IMG/VR virus record: IMGVR_UViG_3300009636_000004
Span: 37,790 to 101,789 of that record
Length of the DNA: 64,000 nt
DNA from: a virus
Reading direction: 5' to 3' (one strand)
Position 1 is the first letter of the stretch. Every line of letters starts with the position of its first letter. Shown here piece after piece: positions 24,631 through 33,202 of this stretch. Both the position numbers and the translations under genes were made by a program. The notes under the pieces were generated by a model that saw only the letters and a list, made by a program, of their open reading frames with translations, did not search any database and had not been told where the DNA came from.

Positions 24631-25383
24631 TTATGTTTTGAGAGTACATTTGAGATTTCCACAAACAGGACAAGATTTACCAATGGGTTTTATATCATTG
24701 GCAATACCATATTTTTTCAATTCTTTATGAGAAAGTTGACGTTTTAAGACAATTTTAACATGGGGAAAATCTTTCCAAATATAATAATACCTTGGTTTGT
24801 CAAAAGAACCAATCAAACGTTCTCTTGGTCCTCTTTGTTCATAAAGATTATCGTAGAAAGAATTTTCTATAATTTTGCCTTTCACTTCATACCAAATACC
24901 ATCAAATTTAAGTAATTGGTGATAGTCACCTAATATACGAAAAGTTTTGGCTTCTTCTTCCTCTTGTATTTTTCTATAATTTACTTTCTTTGGTTTGTAA
25001 TGACAAAGAATTTTGGTTTTGGGATGAACATAAAACATTTCTGAATAAGAATAATAACTTTCATTACATCTTTCAATTGGTCGTTCATTGCCACCAAAAC
25101 CTTTGGCAAAATACCAAACTTTACCATCTTTTATAAAAGTATTGAGAATAACAGAACAACTAATTTGTTCTTGAGTTCTATATTGACGGGGAATCCATTC
25201 CAAGTGAACAAATTCAGAAAACACCCTGTCCCAAGGTTTGCCAATTCTTGAGGTTAAGAAGCGATAAACCTTTTTCCAAGGATAATCTTTTCCATGTTCA
25301 TACCAATTGCTACGGGAGCGAAATTTGGCATGATTAGGAAGGTCGTCAACAACTTCTGGATGTTCGTAAATGAGATTTTTCAT
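24631..25383 (-). CDS. Hypothetical protein, 250 aa, C-terminal zinc knuckle
   Basis: Aromatic- and Lys-rich protein ending in GKSCPVCGNLKC, a one-sided zinc site. The N-terminal half includes PWKKVYRFLTSRIGKPWDRV and a run of Tyr/Trp-rich strands. Similar large proteins with this pattern occur in phages but no function is known. It has its own promoter, 11 nt from start to -10. Confidence 0.6.
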   Translation of the reverse strand: MKNLIYEHPEVVDDLPNHAKFRSRSNWYEHGKDYPWKKVYRFLTSRIGKPWDRVFSEFVHLEWIPRQYRTQEQISCSVILNTFIKDGKVWYFAKGFGGNERPIERCNESYYSYSEMFYVHPKTKILCHYKPKKVNYRKIQEEEEAKTFRILGDYHQLLKFDGIWYEVKGKIIENSFYDNLYEQRGPRERLIGSFDKPRYYYIWKDFPHVKIVLKRQLSHKELKKYGIANDIKPIGKSCPVCGNLKCTLKT

Positions 25384-25394
25384 TACGAATAAAT

Positions 25395-25422
25395 ATTATA
25401 TCAGAATTGTATAAGAAGTCAA
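25395..25422 (-). promoter_or_regulatory. Promoter for the 250 aa gene
   Basis: -35 TTGACT (25417-25422), 16 bp, perfect extended -10 TGATATAAT (hexamer 25395-25400). The -35 lies over the last codons of nadE. Confidence 0.8.
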
Positions 25423-27509
25423 GCGTTACTTCCACCAAGAACAATCGGTTTTTTGACAAATACTATGAGTTCTTCTAGTTCTTCCTCATATCCACCTGTA
25501 AGAATTGGTGTTCTACACCATGTTCGGGGGTCAAGATTATGGTCGTCCATGTGGAAACTCAAAGCATATCGTTCACGTTTCCATTGGTTCCTTGAAAACA
25601 ACTTAAAGAATTTGGTAATATCTTTGATTAATTGATTGTTATCATAATCAATCGAAATCCTCAATGATTGATAGATTTCAAGAGGCGTGTAACGGTTTTT
25701 TACAACCATCGTTTCAATCTTGTGTAATAACCAATAAGGCATTAAGTCATCTTCATCGGTCTGTTTGTAGCTTGCTGGACGAAGTTCAGCCGTAGGCTGT
25801 TGTTCAACAATAGCATACATCTCCGTTGTTGGGCCAATGTTTCTTGGACCGGTATAGGCAACCCAAGCTAAAAATTCACGGATATAAACCTTTGGTAATC
25901 CAGCGATAGGTGCTACACTTCCTGCGGTGTCACCATCCATTGTTGCGTAACCAACTGCCGCTTCTGACATATTGCTTGTCGTCAATAATAGAGTTCCCTT
26001 CATATTGGCAATCATCCAAATGCCGGGAGCGCGAACACGAGCTTGAAGATTCTGTAAAACAATATCATTTTCTTCAAAGGTCAATTCACTTCCCTTGACA
26101 ATTTTACCTAGATTCTTATAATTCTTTACCATCGGTTCAACGTCAAATTCATAATGAGGAATATTTAGAGCTTTCGCCAATCCCTTAGCGGCGTTTCTTG
26201 TAATTTCTCCACTCTGAGCTGTTGATTGATAAGCGGTAGTAATTAAAGATTTAGTAATTCTGCGAATAAATTCATTTTCTGTTTTAGCATTGACGATATT
26301 AAAAATTCCATCATTTTTAACGTGAGGACAATATTTTTCAATAAATCCCACCACTCCCAATTCTTTTACTCCAAGATGAATTCCCATAGCACAAAGATAT
26401 ATCACCATTGCCGAATCGGCTCCACCACTTAACGAAATAGTAAAACCTTTCGTGTGACTCTTTCTCATGTAATCCATCAAAGCTAACCCAAGAGCACGAA
26501 CACATTCTTCATGTTTTACAAAGCCGGTAGAAAATTTATCTATTTCCCATTCCTCTTGTTCTGGACTGGTCGTAAGTTGTTCTGTAATAGTAGGATACCT
26601 GAAATCAACCTTAACACAACCTTGATTGTATTGTTCAATATTTGGTTGAAAACTTGCTGTGCGAACTTGTGAAGTTCGTGTATTATCAACATCAATAACT
26701 GCTGTGGTTAATAAAACATTCTTATAAGTAAAACGTTTTCCAATAGCTACCAAAGAACCACCTGTAGCAATTAAAGCTCCACCGTCATAAATTGCCCGTC
26801 CGGCTTCATTACCAACAAGATTAGCATAAACGTATGTAGCTCCAAATGCTCGTGAACCGTCAACAACGAAATTTTTTCGTGTGTTTAGTTTATTAAAAGA
26901 AAAGTGTGAGGCACTAGGATTGAGATAAATATCAACTCCCTTGGTAGCCAAAACTGTTCCCGGTCTATTGGCAACCCAAGCATCTTCACAAATTTCATAT
27001 CCGATTTTGATGCCTCCAATATTAAAATGAATATCACCAATAGGAAAATCTCCACCAAGTTCAGGAATATTTATAATTTGGACTATACCAGATGGCCAAG
27101 GTTTATACCAACGATTTTCGTAATGAATACCATCACCAGCCAAGTGTTGTTTACAAGTAAATCCTACAACTTTTCCATAGACTACAGTGGCAACAGTATT
27201 GTAAAGAGTGTTATTGAATCTTACAGGTAACCCAATACAAACAATTAAGTTGTCACATAAACGATTATATCCATTTGTATTAGGAGTGTTTATAATCTCT
27301 TTCAATTTTATCATCGCTCTATGAGAAACATCAGAGCAGAAAAGGTCATCTTCCATTCCATAGCCTGTGATGGTCGCTTCAGGAAGGCAAAGAATAGTAA
27401 CATTTTCATTTTTAGCTGTTTTAATTGCTTCAAGAATATTAGCCATATTCCCCTTCCAATCACGGGGAGTTTGATTCAATACCGCAGCAGCAACTTTAAT
27501 CAGCTTCAT
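25419..27509 (-). CDS. nadE: Glutamine-dependent NAD+ synthetase
   Basis: Makes NAD+ from nicotinate adenine dinucleotide, ATP and glutamine. The N-terminal nitrilase-type glutaminase (about 1-290) shows the E-K-C triad: CLPEATITGYG, TCKQHLAGDG and GYEICEDAWV. The C-terminal synthetase (about 330-690) has the PP-loop ISLSGGADSAM and the NaAD site TSNMSEAAVGYATMDGD. 696 aa, the normal size of two-domain NadE. This last step needs no host amidotransferase because the glutaminase is fused. Leaderless-type promoter 6 nt upstream. Confidence 0.96.
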   Translation of the reverse strand: MKLIKVAAAVLNQTPRDWKGNMANILEAIKTAKNENVTILCLPEATITGYGMEDDLFCSDVSHRAMIKLKEIINTPNTNGYNRLCDNLIVCIGLPVRFNNTLYNTVATVVYGKVVGFTCKQHLAGDGIHYENRWYKPWPSGIVQIINIPELGGDFPIGDIHFNIGGIKIGYEICEDAWVANRPGTVLATKGVDIYLNPSASHFSFNKLNTRKNFVVDGSRAFGATYVYANLVGNEAGRAIYDGGALIATGGSLVAIGKRFTYKNVLLTTAVIDVDNTRTSQVRTASFQPNIEQYNQGCVKVDFRYPTITEQLTTSPEQEEWEIDKFSTGFVKHEECVRALGLALMDYMRKSHTKGFTISLSGGADSAMVIYLCAMGIHLGVKELGVVGFIEKYCPHVKNDGIFNIVNAKTENEFIRRITKSLITTAYQSTAQSGEITRNAAKGLAKALNIPHYEFDVEPMVKNYKNLGKIVKGSELTFEENDIVLQNLQARVRAPGIWMIANMKGTLLLTTSNMSEAAVGYATMDGDTAGSVAPIAGLPKVYIREFLAWVAYTGPRNIGPTTEMYAIVEQQPTAELRPASYKQTDEDDLMPYWLLHKIETMVVKNRYTPLEIYQSLRISIDYDNNQLIKDITKFFKLFSRNQWKRERYALSFHMDDHNLDPRTWCRTPILTGGYEEELEELIVFVKKPIVLGGSNA

Positions 27510-27515
27510 AAAGAA

Positions 27516-27543
27516 AGGATATCAGAGTTATTATATTTGTCAA
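27516..27543 (-). promoter_or_regulatory. Leaderless-type promoter of nadE
   Basis: -35 TTGACA (27538-27543), 16 bp, extended -10 TGATATCCT (hexamer 27516-27521); ATG begins 6 nt after the -10, as at pncB. Confidence 0.8.
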
Positions 27544-27884
27544 GCCTCACCGATTTTAAGTCCTTCAATATGAAGTGGCTTCAATTTGATTAACATTTCC
27601 CAATTAAGGTCAGGAATACCACATTCTATTTCAAAAGGAATCGGAGGCAGAATTTCTACTCCATTCTCATCATAGATTCCCGGTTTTAAATTGTTTTTAA
27701 TAATTATTGGTGGAGAATCTATGATATTTTGTAATCTATTTTTCCACCATTTTTGAGAGCGCAGTTGTCCATTAAATTGAATTTTACTCCATAATTTATC
27801 ACATAAAATCCAAACAATCAAACCGATTTCACTACCACGAAATCCTATTATTTTGCCAGTAGAGTCAGTGCGATAAGATTGCAT
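27540..27884 (-). CDS. Hypothetical protein, 114 aa
   Basis: Beta-rich start (GKIIGFRGSEIGLIVWILCD) and several Pro-rich turns. It overlaps the DUF3307 gene upstream by 37 nt. Its last codons cover the nadE promoter. Not recognised. Confidence 0.5.
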   Translation of the reverse strand: MQSYRTDSTGKIIGFRGSEIGLIVWILCDKLWSKIQFNGQLRSQKWWKNRLQNIIDSPPIIIKNNLKPGIYDENGVEILPPIPFEIECGIPDLNWEMLIKLKPLHIEGLKIGEA

Positions 27885-28315
27885 ATTAAATGTAAAAGGT
27901 TATCTTGAACAATATACAACCAAATCGTAATGAAAAAATGTCTTGGTTGTCCATAACGTTTGATTATATGTTCATTCAATTGATATGAATTATAAGGACT
28001 ATCATCATAATAACCTGTGGAATCACATAGTCTGAATGGTGGATATTTACCTGTTGGAAAATGATTTTTCCACCAAATCATTTTTCTAAGAATTATATGC
28101 CATCTGTCAAGTATAAAATGTGTTACACCGATGAAAAGTAAAGCTTTCCAAGAGAACGTCAAAAATAAAAAACAAGACGTGTAAATAATAACATGAACAA
28201 AGCAGTTCCAAGATTTTTTACTTTTGTTCATTGCCATCCAGTCCGTTTGTAACCAAAAATCAGGAACAAAATGACAAAGAAGAAACATTATTGGATAATA
28301 AAGATAGTTTTCCAT
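27848..28315 (-). CDS. DUF3307-like membrane protein, 155 aa
   Basis: Three to four hydrophobic helices. The ordered motif CHFVPDFWLQTDWMAMNK, HVIIYTSCF and THFILDRWH matches the DUF3307 family of small inner-membrane proteins, in which conserved His/Asp cluster at the membrane face. Role unknown; common in phages. Confidence 0.7.
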   Translation of the reverse strand: MENYLYYPIMFLLCHFVPDFWLQTDWMAMNKSKKSWNCFVHVIIYTSCFLFLTFSWKALLFIGVTHFILDRWHIILRKMIWWKNHFPTGKYPPFRLCDSTGYYDDSPYNSYQLNEHIIKRYGQPRHFFITIWLYIVQDNLLHLICNLIALTLLAK

Positions 28316-28319
28316 AATT

Positions 28320-29177
28320 TTATATTGATGAAGTTGGTGTACTGATTGTATTATCCATTAATGTTTCAGTCTCTTCTACAACAAATATTGGAGTTATAGG
28401 ATTAGTAGTAACATTAGCATTGATATAATTAGAATAAACAAAACCGCCATTAATTCCTACCGTTGCTGGTTCTTGTGGAGGTATTACAAAGTCATCAACA
28501 TGAGTACATCTACCACTATCAACAGAAATTGGTTCGGGCACCGGCCTTGGGTAATGATAATCTTCACTCATTATTTCTTTGGGAGATAATTTAGAATTTT
28601 TTGCAACATTAAGCATCAATTCATCAAAACGCTTTTGCTGGTCAAATGGAATCTTAAATCCTTTTGCAAGATACTTTTTTAAATGGAAAGCTGTAGCAGT
28701 AGTATCACGAACATCATTAAACCTTATTGCTCTATTTTTTAAATCATCAAAGGCAGTGTCACCTGTATAAAGTCGTTGTCCATCAAAGCCAAATTGACAA
28801 ACAGTAAAATCAAATCCACTAAGCAATTCTTCAATACTATTACAAAGTCTGAATGAAATAAGTTGAACAGGGATTGTCTTATTATAACCCCTTTCACAAA
28901 TATGAAATCCAAACGTGATGTTGTATTTGTTTTGTTTTTCGGTTACAATATGATAAACATACGGAATGCTTTTAAATTTTCTTGCATATTCTTCATATTG
29001 AGATATGTCTTTGAAAAAGAAATCTATATCGCAATCAAGAGGTATATTCTCTATGGCTTTCCACACAGAGCCACCAGCCAACCAAGGACCCTTTTCTTCC
29101 AGCTTTGGTAAGTGTTTCAATATTCTGAATAACTCAGAATCTTGGTTTACGAAATTATGAAATTCTTCAACTCTCAC
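28320..29177 (-). CDS. Nucleotidyltransferase-fold protein, GTG start
   Basis: PWLAGGSVWKAI (about 34-45) followed by CDIDFFF (about 51-57) forms the GG(S)...DxD signature of Pol-beta-type nucleotidyltransferases, as in tRNA CCA-adding or antitoxin-like enzymes. The remaining 200 residues do not match a known partner domain. The GTG start at 29177 lies exactly 6 nt after a consensus -10, a leaderless arrangement with a non-ATG start. Confidence 0.68.
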   Translation of the reverse strand: MRVEEFHNFVNQDSELFRILKHLPKLEEKGPWLAGGSVWKAIENIPLDCDIDFFFKDISQYEEYARKFKSIPYVYHIVTEKQNKYNITFGFHICERGYNKTIPVQLISFRLCNSIEELLSGFDFTVCQFGFDGQRLYTGDTAFDDLKNRAIRFNDVRDTTATAFHLKKYLAKGFKIPFDQQKRFDELMLNVAKNSKLSPKEIMSEDYHYPRPVPEPISVDSGRCTHVDDFVIPPQEPATVGINGGFVYSNYINANVTTNPITPIFVVEETETLMDNTISTPTSSI

Positions 29178-29183
29178 AATAAA

Positions 29184-29211
29184 ATTATACCACGATTTTA
29201 TAGAATGTCAA
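29184..29211 (-). promoter_or_regulatory. Leaderless-type promoter of the nucleotidyltransferase gene
   Basis: -35 TTGACA (29206-29211), 16 bp, extended -10 TGGTATAAT (hexamer 29184-29189), GTG start 6 nt downstream. Confidence 0.8.
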
Positions 29212-29557
29212 TATCGAATATTCCTAATCGACCCTTACAAGGGTAGAATGGTAAAACTTTCGCATTTTTTAAAACAAACCCATAAGGTCCTTCAAACCAT
29301 TTATTGTTACTTTCGGTAACACAATCAATAATTTCCACTTCTCCAATGATACCACCAAGGTAGGTAGAAAGACCAGTAATTATAGATTGGGGAATATTCC
29401 ATTTTTTTGCTAATTCTAATCCTCTTTTATCAAATTTTTTAGAAGCATGGATAAGAATTTTCCCACGATATTTCGTTGACCAAGACCTGTTTTCTATATC
29501 TTTTACACCTGCAACAACAATTCCAGCCCAAGGTTGTTTAAGACTAATAGCTTTCAT
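29198..29557 (-). CDS. ASCH-domain protein, about 119 aa
   Basis: MKAISLKQPWAGIVVAGVKD, IENRSW, GKILIHASKK and GGIIGEVEIID are the ordered motifs of the ASCH/PUA-like fold, which binds RNA or modified nucleotides. The start at 29557 gives the canonical MKAISLKQPW N-terminus; an upstream in-frame ATG at 29596 adds 13 atypical residues. Possibly an RNA-binding regulator or modified-base hydrolase. Confidence 0.82.
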   Translation of the reverse strand: MKAISLKQPWAGIVVAGVKDIENRSWSTKYRGKILIHASKKFDKRGLELAKKWNIPQSIITGLSTYLGGIIGEVEIIDCVTESNNKWFEGPYGFVLKNAKVLPFYPCKGRLGIFDIDIL

Positions 29558-29625
29558 ATTTTTCTTTCCAGTGATGTTCTCTGTGACAATTCGCACATAA
29601 CAAAAATCTTCAACAGAAACATCTA

Positions 29626-29940
29626 TTACATATTTTTCTTTATTCCCTCTTTAAATGCTTTCAAACATTCCTTGTAGATTTTTCGGTTAGCATATTTTTT
29701 AGGTAAAGTCATATTAGATATAGAAACTAAAATGTCATCAAGCATTTCTTTACAAAGAACTTTCGCAAGTTCTAAATCACTATTTCCAAATGCATCTAAA
29801 TTATTTCTGTTCATCATCTTATTTTGAAGAACTTTTCTCATTCTTTGGATTATAAGCTTTGTAGCATTAATTGCTTCTTTTCTTTGCCATTTCTCCTTAC
29901 CATCAATTATAATAACACCCTTATTACTTTTATTTTTCAT
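29626..29940 (-). CDS. Hypothetical helical protein, 104 aa
   Basis: Basic, all-helical pattern with alternating Lys and Leu. Overlaps the 87 aa gene by 4 nt. Not recognised. Confidence 0.55.
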   Translation of the reverse strand: MKNKSNKGVIIIDGKEKWQRKEAINATKLIIQRMRKVLQNKMMNRNNLDAFGNSDLELAKVLCKEMLDDILVSISNMTLPKKYANRKIYKECLKAFKEGIKKNM

Positions 29941-30200
29941 ATTAATCCTAAATTTCCTTCACAAGCATAACAACATCTTATATCATATTCGTATCCCCGT
30001 ATGTCATATCTTACGTAGTGTTTACATGATTTAACTAACAGTTTTTCTTTTTTAGAAAGTTCTTCTATTTGTGACCTTATAGCAGATATTTTTTTGCGAA
30101 GCTTTTCAGACTCTTCAATTTCTTCTTTAGTTGCTTCTCTCCATGTGGAACCAACTTTTTGTGGTATTTCTACGAATAATAATTTTTTAGTTGTTTTCAT
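29937..30200 (-). CDS. Coiled coil plus zinc knuckle, 87 aa
   Basis: Helical heptads (about 20-55) followed by SCKHYV...RCCYACEGN, a CxH/CxxC metal site. Overlaps the HNH gene upstream by 14 nt. Possible DNA- or RNA-binding adaptor. Confidence 0.55.
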   Translation of the reverse strand: MKTTKKLLFVEIPQKVGSTWREATKEEIEESEKLRKKISAIRSQIEELSKKEKLLVKSCKHYVRYDIRGYEYDIRCCYACEGNLGLI

Positions 30201-30720
30201 TTATTTGATATTCTGCTACATGTTTACACATTTCAATAAATTTCTCTTGAGGTAAATCCCATTTCATCGTATTAAGGTCTTTATGAACCCACTGAACGTT
30301 GTTAATTTCATATCCTTTAGAACTATCAATTCTATCAAGAGAGGCGGTATTATCTTTTGACGCTATAAAACCTATGTCCAATCCTGATAACTTACATTTT
30401 TTGTTTTGTTTTACGTATAAATTCCAAACTTGTTCTATTTTTATATTAAATGGTATATTTCTATTTCTTGCGCCTGTTTTAACACTATTCCAATAAGTTC
30501 TTGAAATTTCTTTATATCCTCTCCACCCTTTATGTTCTTGATTTTTTAATCCGTGATATGGTTTTAAGTGGTCTAATTTATGTATATTCAAGTAATTGGC
30601 CACTGATTTATGGTCGCATCCAACTTCTTTTGATATTTTATTTAGAGATTTTTTATTTACTATATGTTCTTTATATAAAAACTCTTTTGTTAAAATTGAT
30701 TTTAATCTTATTTTTATCAT
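30187..30720 (-). CDS. HNH-type homing endonuclease, 177 aa
   Basis: An N-terminal helix-turn-helix (KSLNKISKEVGCDHKSVANY) and a nuclease core CKLSGLDIGF, TASLDRIDSSKGYEINNVQW and WVHKDLNTMKW. This pattern belongs to free-standing HNH endonucleases of large phages, in which the DRIDxxKGY stretch supplies the catalytic His-equivalent and metal Asp residues. Confidence 0.75.
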   Translation of the reverse strand: MIKIRLKSILTKEFLYKEHIVNKKSLNKISKEVGCDHKSVANYLNIHKLDHLKPYHGLKNQEHKGWRGYKEISRTYWNSVKTGARNRNIPFNIKIEQVWNLYVKQNKKCKLSGLDIGFIASKDNTASLDRIDSSKGYEINNVQWVHKDLNTMKWDLPQEKFIEMCKHVAEYQINENN

Positions 30721-30770
30721 GTTATTCCCTTTCCAAGTAATAAATATAACTTGGTTTGGGAAAACGTTAT

Positions 30771-31319
30771 TTATTTTTCGGCGGTATAAGCTTCGTTGAG
30801 TTTCTTTTGACGTTCTTCTTCTTTATCTTCATGAACCCTTTTCCAAATTTTAACTAATTCATCATCATCGTTGACTTGAAAATCTTCGGGATTACGAACA
30901 TGTTTTTTACAAGTGGTTACTAGCCATCCTTTTGTATTTCTACCAACTTCTTCATCCATTCTACCACATTCTTCACAAATATTATGAGAAAGACTTTCAG
31001 TAAAGTCAACCATTCCTCTAACGTAATCATCACCACCACTGTAATAAAATCTAAGACCTGAAAATTTTTCTTTGACTTGAAGGGCTACAACCTGTGGAAT
31101 TTTTCCAAGTTTTACTGCCCATTCATACCCTTCATCAACACATTTATTACGTTCATCAATACGGTATTGAATACTACTACAAAGAGTATTTATCAAATAA
31201 AACCAACCTTCATTCACAGCAAGACCCCAACACATACATGTTTCAGTCATTGGTTTGTGTCTGTTAGCAAAAATTTTTGGATATTTTTGACAAAGATATT
31301 TATCTAATAATGAATGCAT
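30771..31319 (-). CDS. Hypothetical protein with CxxC motif, 182 aa
   Basis: Contains MTETCMCWG near residue 25 and NICEECGR (about 130) plus TCKKH, suggesting one zinc site. The middle part (KEKFSGLRFYYSGGDDYVRG) resembles conserved phage hypothetical proteins. Function unknown. Confidence 0.6.
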   Translation of the reverse strand: MHSLLDKYLCQKYPKIFANRHKPMTETCMCWGLAVNEGWFYLINTLCSSIQYRIDERNKCVDEGYEWAVKLGKIPQVVALQVKEKFSGLRFYYSGGDDYVRGMVDFTESLSHNICEECGRMDEEVGRNTKGWLVTTCKKHVRNPEDFQVNDDDELVKIWKRVHEDKEEERQKKLNEAYTAEK

Positions 31320-31327
31320 AGTATAAT

Positions 31328-31531
31328 TTACTGGTGAGAGTGATATGATGCTCCAGTATCTTCACTTCCTTCTACATGAACGTCATTTTTTTCTAAGTGA
31401 ATTTTAATGATATTAGCAATACTCTTTTTCAATTCTTGAGAATCAAGTTCCATATTGGTTGTAAATCCATAATTTTCAAGAAGATTCAGAATATCTTCAG
31501 CTACTTGTTCGTAAGATATGATATTATCCAT
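31328..31531 (-). CDS. Small acidic protein, 67 aa
   Basis: Two helices, acidic, with a His-containing tail. Leaderless-type promoter: ATG 6 nt after the -10. Not recognised. Confidence 0.55.
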   Translation of the reverse strand: MDNIISYEQVAEDILNLLENYGFTTNMELDSQELKKSIANIIKIHLEKNDVHVEGSEDTGASYHSHQ

Positions 31532-31537
31532 GATAAA

Positions 31538-31567
31538 ATTATATCACTACTCTACACACGGCGTCAA
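31538..31567 (-). promoter_or_regulatory. Leaderless-type promoter of the 67 aa gene
   Basis: -35 TTGACG (31562-31567), 18 bp spacer, extended -10 TGATATAAT (hexamer 31538-31543), start codon 6 nt later. Confidence 0.68.
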
Positions 31568-31571
31568 CTTA

Positions 31572-32273
31572 TTATAAACTACTATTTTGATGATGGTCAC
31601 CAGTTTCAAATATGGTTTTTTTATCCATTATATCCAACACTTCCTGAGTTGATAAAGGCTTAGCATAGCCATCCCATCCAACATCAAGAATTTTAGCATT
31701 AAGATTATCTGCCTGTGAGAATGGAAGACCATAATGAGAATGACCACAAATCATGTTAGCCCCGTGTTTAACATAATTCCAAACGTAAATAGGATAATGA
31801 CAAACCGAAAAATAATGGCCGTCAACAATAATTTCAGCATAGTTTCCAAGAAATATTATGCTCTTATATCTAAAGGGATATACTTCAATGTCATTAATTA
31901 GAGTACCATTTGAAAATCCATCATCTAATTCTAAATATTTTTTAGAAATTTCTCTTTGATAAATTTTCCACAGGGGATTATTGTGATTGCCCCAAAGTAG
32001 ATAAATGTTTTGACATTGAATTCTTTCAAGAAATTCATTACATTCATGTTCTTCCGTATTCAAGCAAAAATCTCCTACATGAATTAAAATGTCATTAGGA
32101 CGAACAATCTCATTGATTTTATTTATGATAAAATCAGTATGTTCTTGTGATGACTTGTGGCCTCTAGCCTCCCAAAGAGGAACTTCCCATTTAGGATTAT
32201 GGTTTAAGTGGGTATCTGATACCCAATAAACCTTCTGGTCATCAGTTTGTTTGATTTTTAATACTTTATTCAT
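31572..32273 (-). CDS. Calcineurin-like metallophosphoesterase, 233 aa
   Basis: Metal-site motifs in order: VSDTHLNH (DxH), HVGDFCLN (GD), LLWGNHN (GNH), CHYPIY and GHSHYG (GHxH). This is a complete two-metal phosphoesterase core of the YfcE/phage phosphatase type. Substrate unknown; candidates are cyclic nucleotides, 2',3'-cyclic phosphates or phosphoproteins. Confidence 0.88.
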   Translation of the reverse strand: MNKVLKIKQTDDQKVYWVSDTHLNHNPKWEVPLWEARGHKSSQEHTDFIINKINEIVRPNDILIHVGDFCLNTEEHECNEFLERIQCQNIYLLWGNHNNPLWKIYQREISKKYLELDDGFSNGTLINDIEVYPFRYKSIIFLGNYAEIIVDGHYFSVCHYPIYVWNYVKHGANMICGHSHYGLPFSQADNLNAKILDVGWDGYAKPLSTQEVLDIMDKKTIFETGDHHQNSSL

Positions 32274-32276
32274 ATT

Positions 32277-33093
32277 TTAATTAAATTCTGACAGCCATTC
32301 TTCGTATGCTTGAATTTTTCTGTTACCCGATATACCGCCTTTTTTTCTTCCACAAGTTATCATATAACCTTTGTTTGATAATAGTTTTCCTTCTGATACA
32401 AAACATTTAGCTTTAATCTTTTTAACATATTCCATCAAAGTCATGTCCGTAACAAGTAGTGTTATTATAAGGTGGGTCAATATAAACAACACTCTTGTAA
32501 ACAACACCATCATTAGGTATAAAATTATCAATATCCATGTTGTATCCATTGACACTCTTCATTTTACGACTAATATAGAATACTCTTTTAAATAAAGTTT
32601 CCGGCATTGGCATCATTGGATTAACAGGTGAACGTCTATTGGATGTTTCTGTTGGAATCCAATAGTTTCTAAAACTACAATTTTTCCATGTATTATTTTC
32701 TATCCAAATTGCTTTTCCACCAAAACTACAAGATTGGAGTATAAGAAATACATAGACCGTATCTTGGTCTGCTGGTTGTTTAGATAACAATTCAGCATAC
32801 TGTTTTATTTCATGTGAATTCTTTGGAATCCTATCAATTATTTCTCTAAATTTATTAAGGTCAAATGTGCCATCTCCAATCATTCTCCAAAATAATCCCC
32901 ACGGCCCTTTATCCAACATATAAATATTTTTGACTGGAAATCCTCGATTTGCTAATTCTATAGATATTGAGCCGGACCCACAACACAAATCATAGAATGT
33001 GGAATCGTCAGATGGATTGATACGATTAAGTATTTTTTCTGCTATTCGATTTTTTCCACCTTGATAAGCTATTGGAGCAAATAGTTTACTCAT
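32277..33093 (-). pseudogene. D12-class adenine DNA methylase split by a +1 frameshift
   Basis: The first frame (start 33093, MSKLFAPIAYQGGKN) encodes the Dam/D12 core: FAPIAYQGGKNRIAEKIL (SAM loop), DLCCGSGSIS and the catalytic YIDPPYNN. It stops at TAA 32424-32422, soon after DPPY. The family's C-terminus (FVSEG, KKGGISGNRK, EEWLSEFN) continues in the next frame down to 32277. The two frames join at TGT-TAA-A if one base is skipped. Either programmed +1 frameshifting, an inactivating mutation, or a sequencing error; the full product would be about 270 aa. Confidence 0.78.
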
Positions 33094-33202
33094 AATCATA
33101 ACCAAGGTCATTAAAGCCTTCTTCGCTAGAGTTTCTATAATAAAGTTGGTAAACACCATTTTTTACTAATTGTTCTTTATCTACTGTTTGTTTTAGGTCC
33201 AT
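33086..33202 (-). CDS. Small protein, 38 aa
   Basis: Reads from ATG at 33202 to TAA at 33086 (begins MDLKQTVDKEQLVKNG). It overlaps the previous gene's end by 10 nt and the methylase start by 8 nt (ATGAGTAA), a typical coupling arrangement. Not recognised. Confidence 0.5.
   Translation of the reverse strand: MDLKQTVDKEQLVKNGVYQLYYRNSSEEGFNDLGYDYE

Noticed and set aside
32277-32555. Independent 92 aa gene at the end of the methylase
   Set aside because: Its first half is an out-of-frame reading of the methylase catalytic region; only the second half, which matches the methylase C-terminus, is meaningful.
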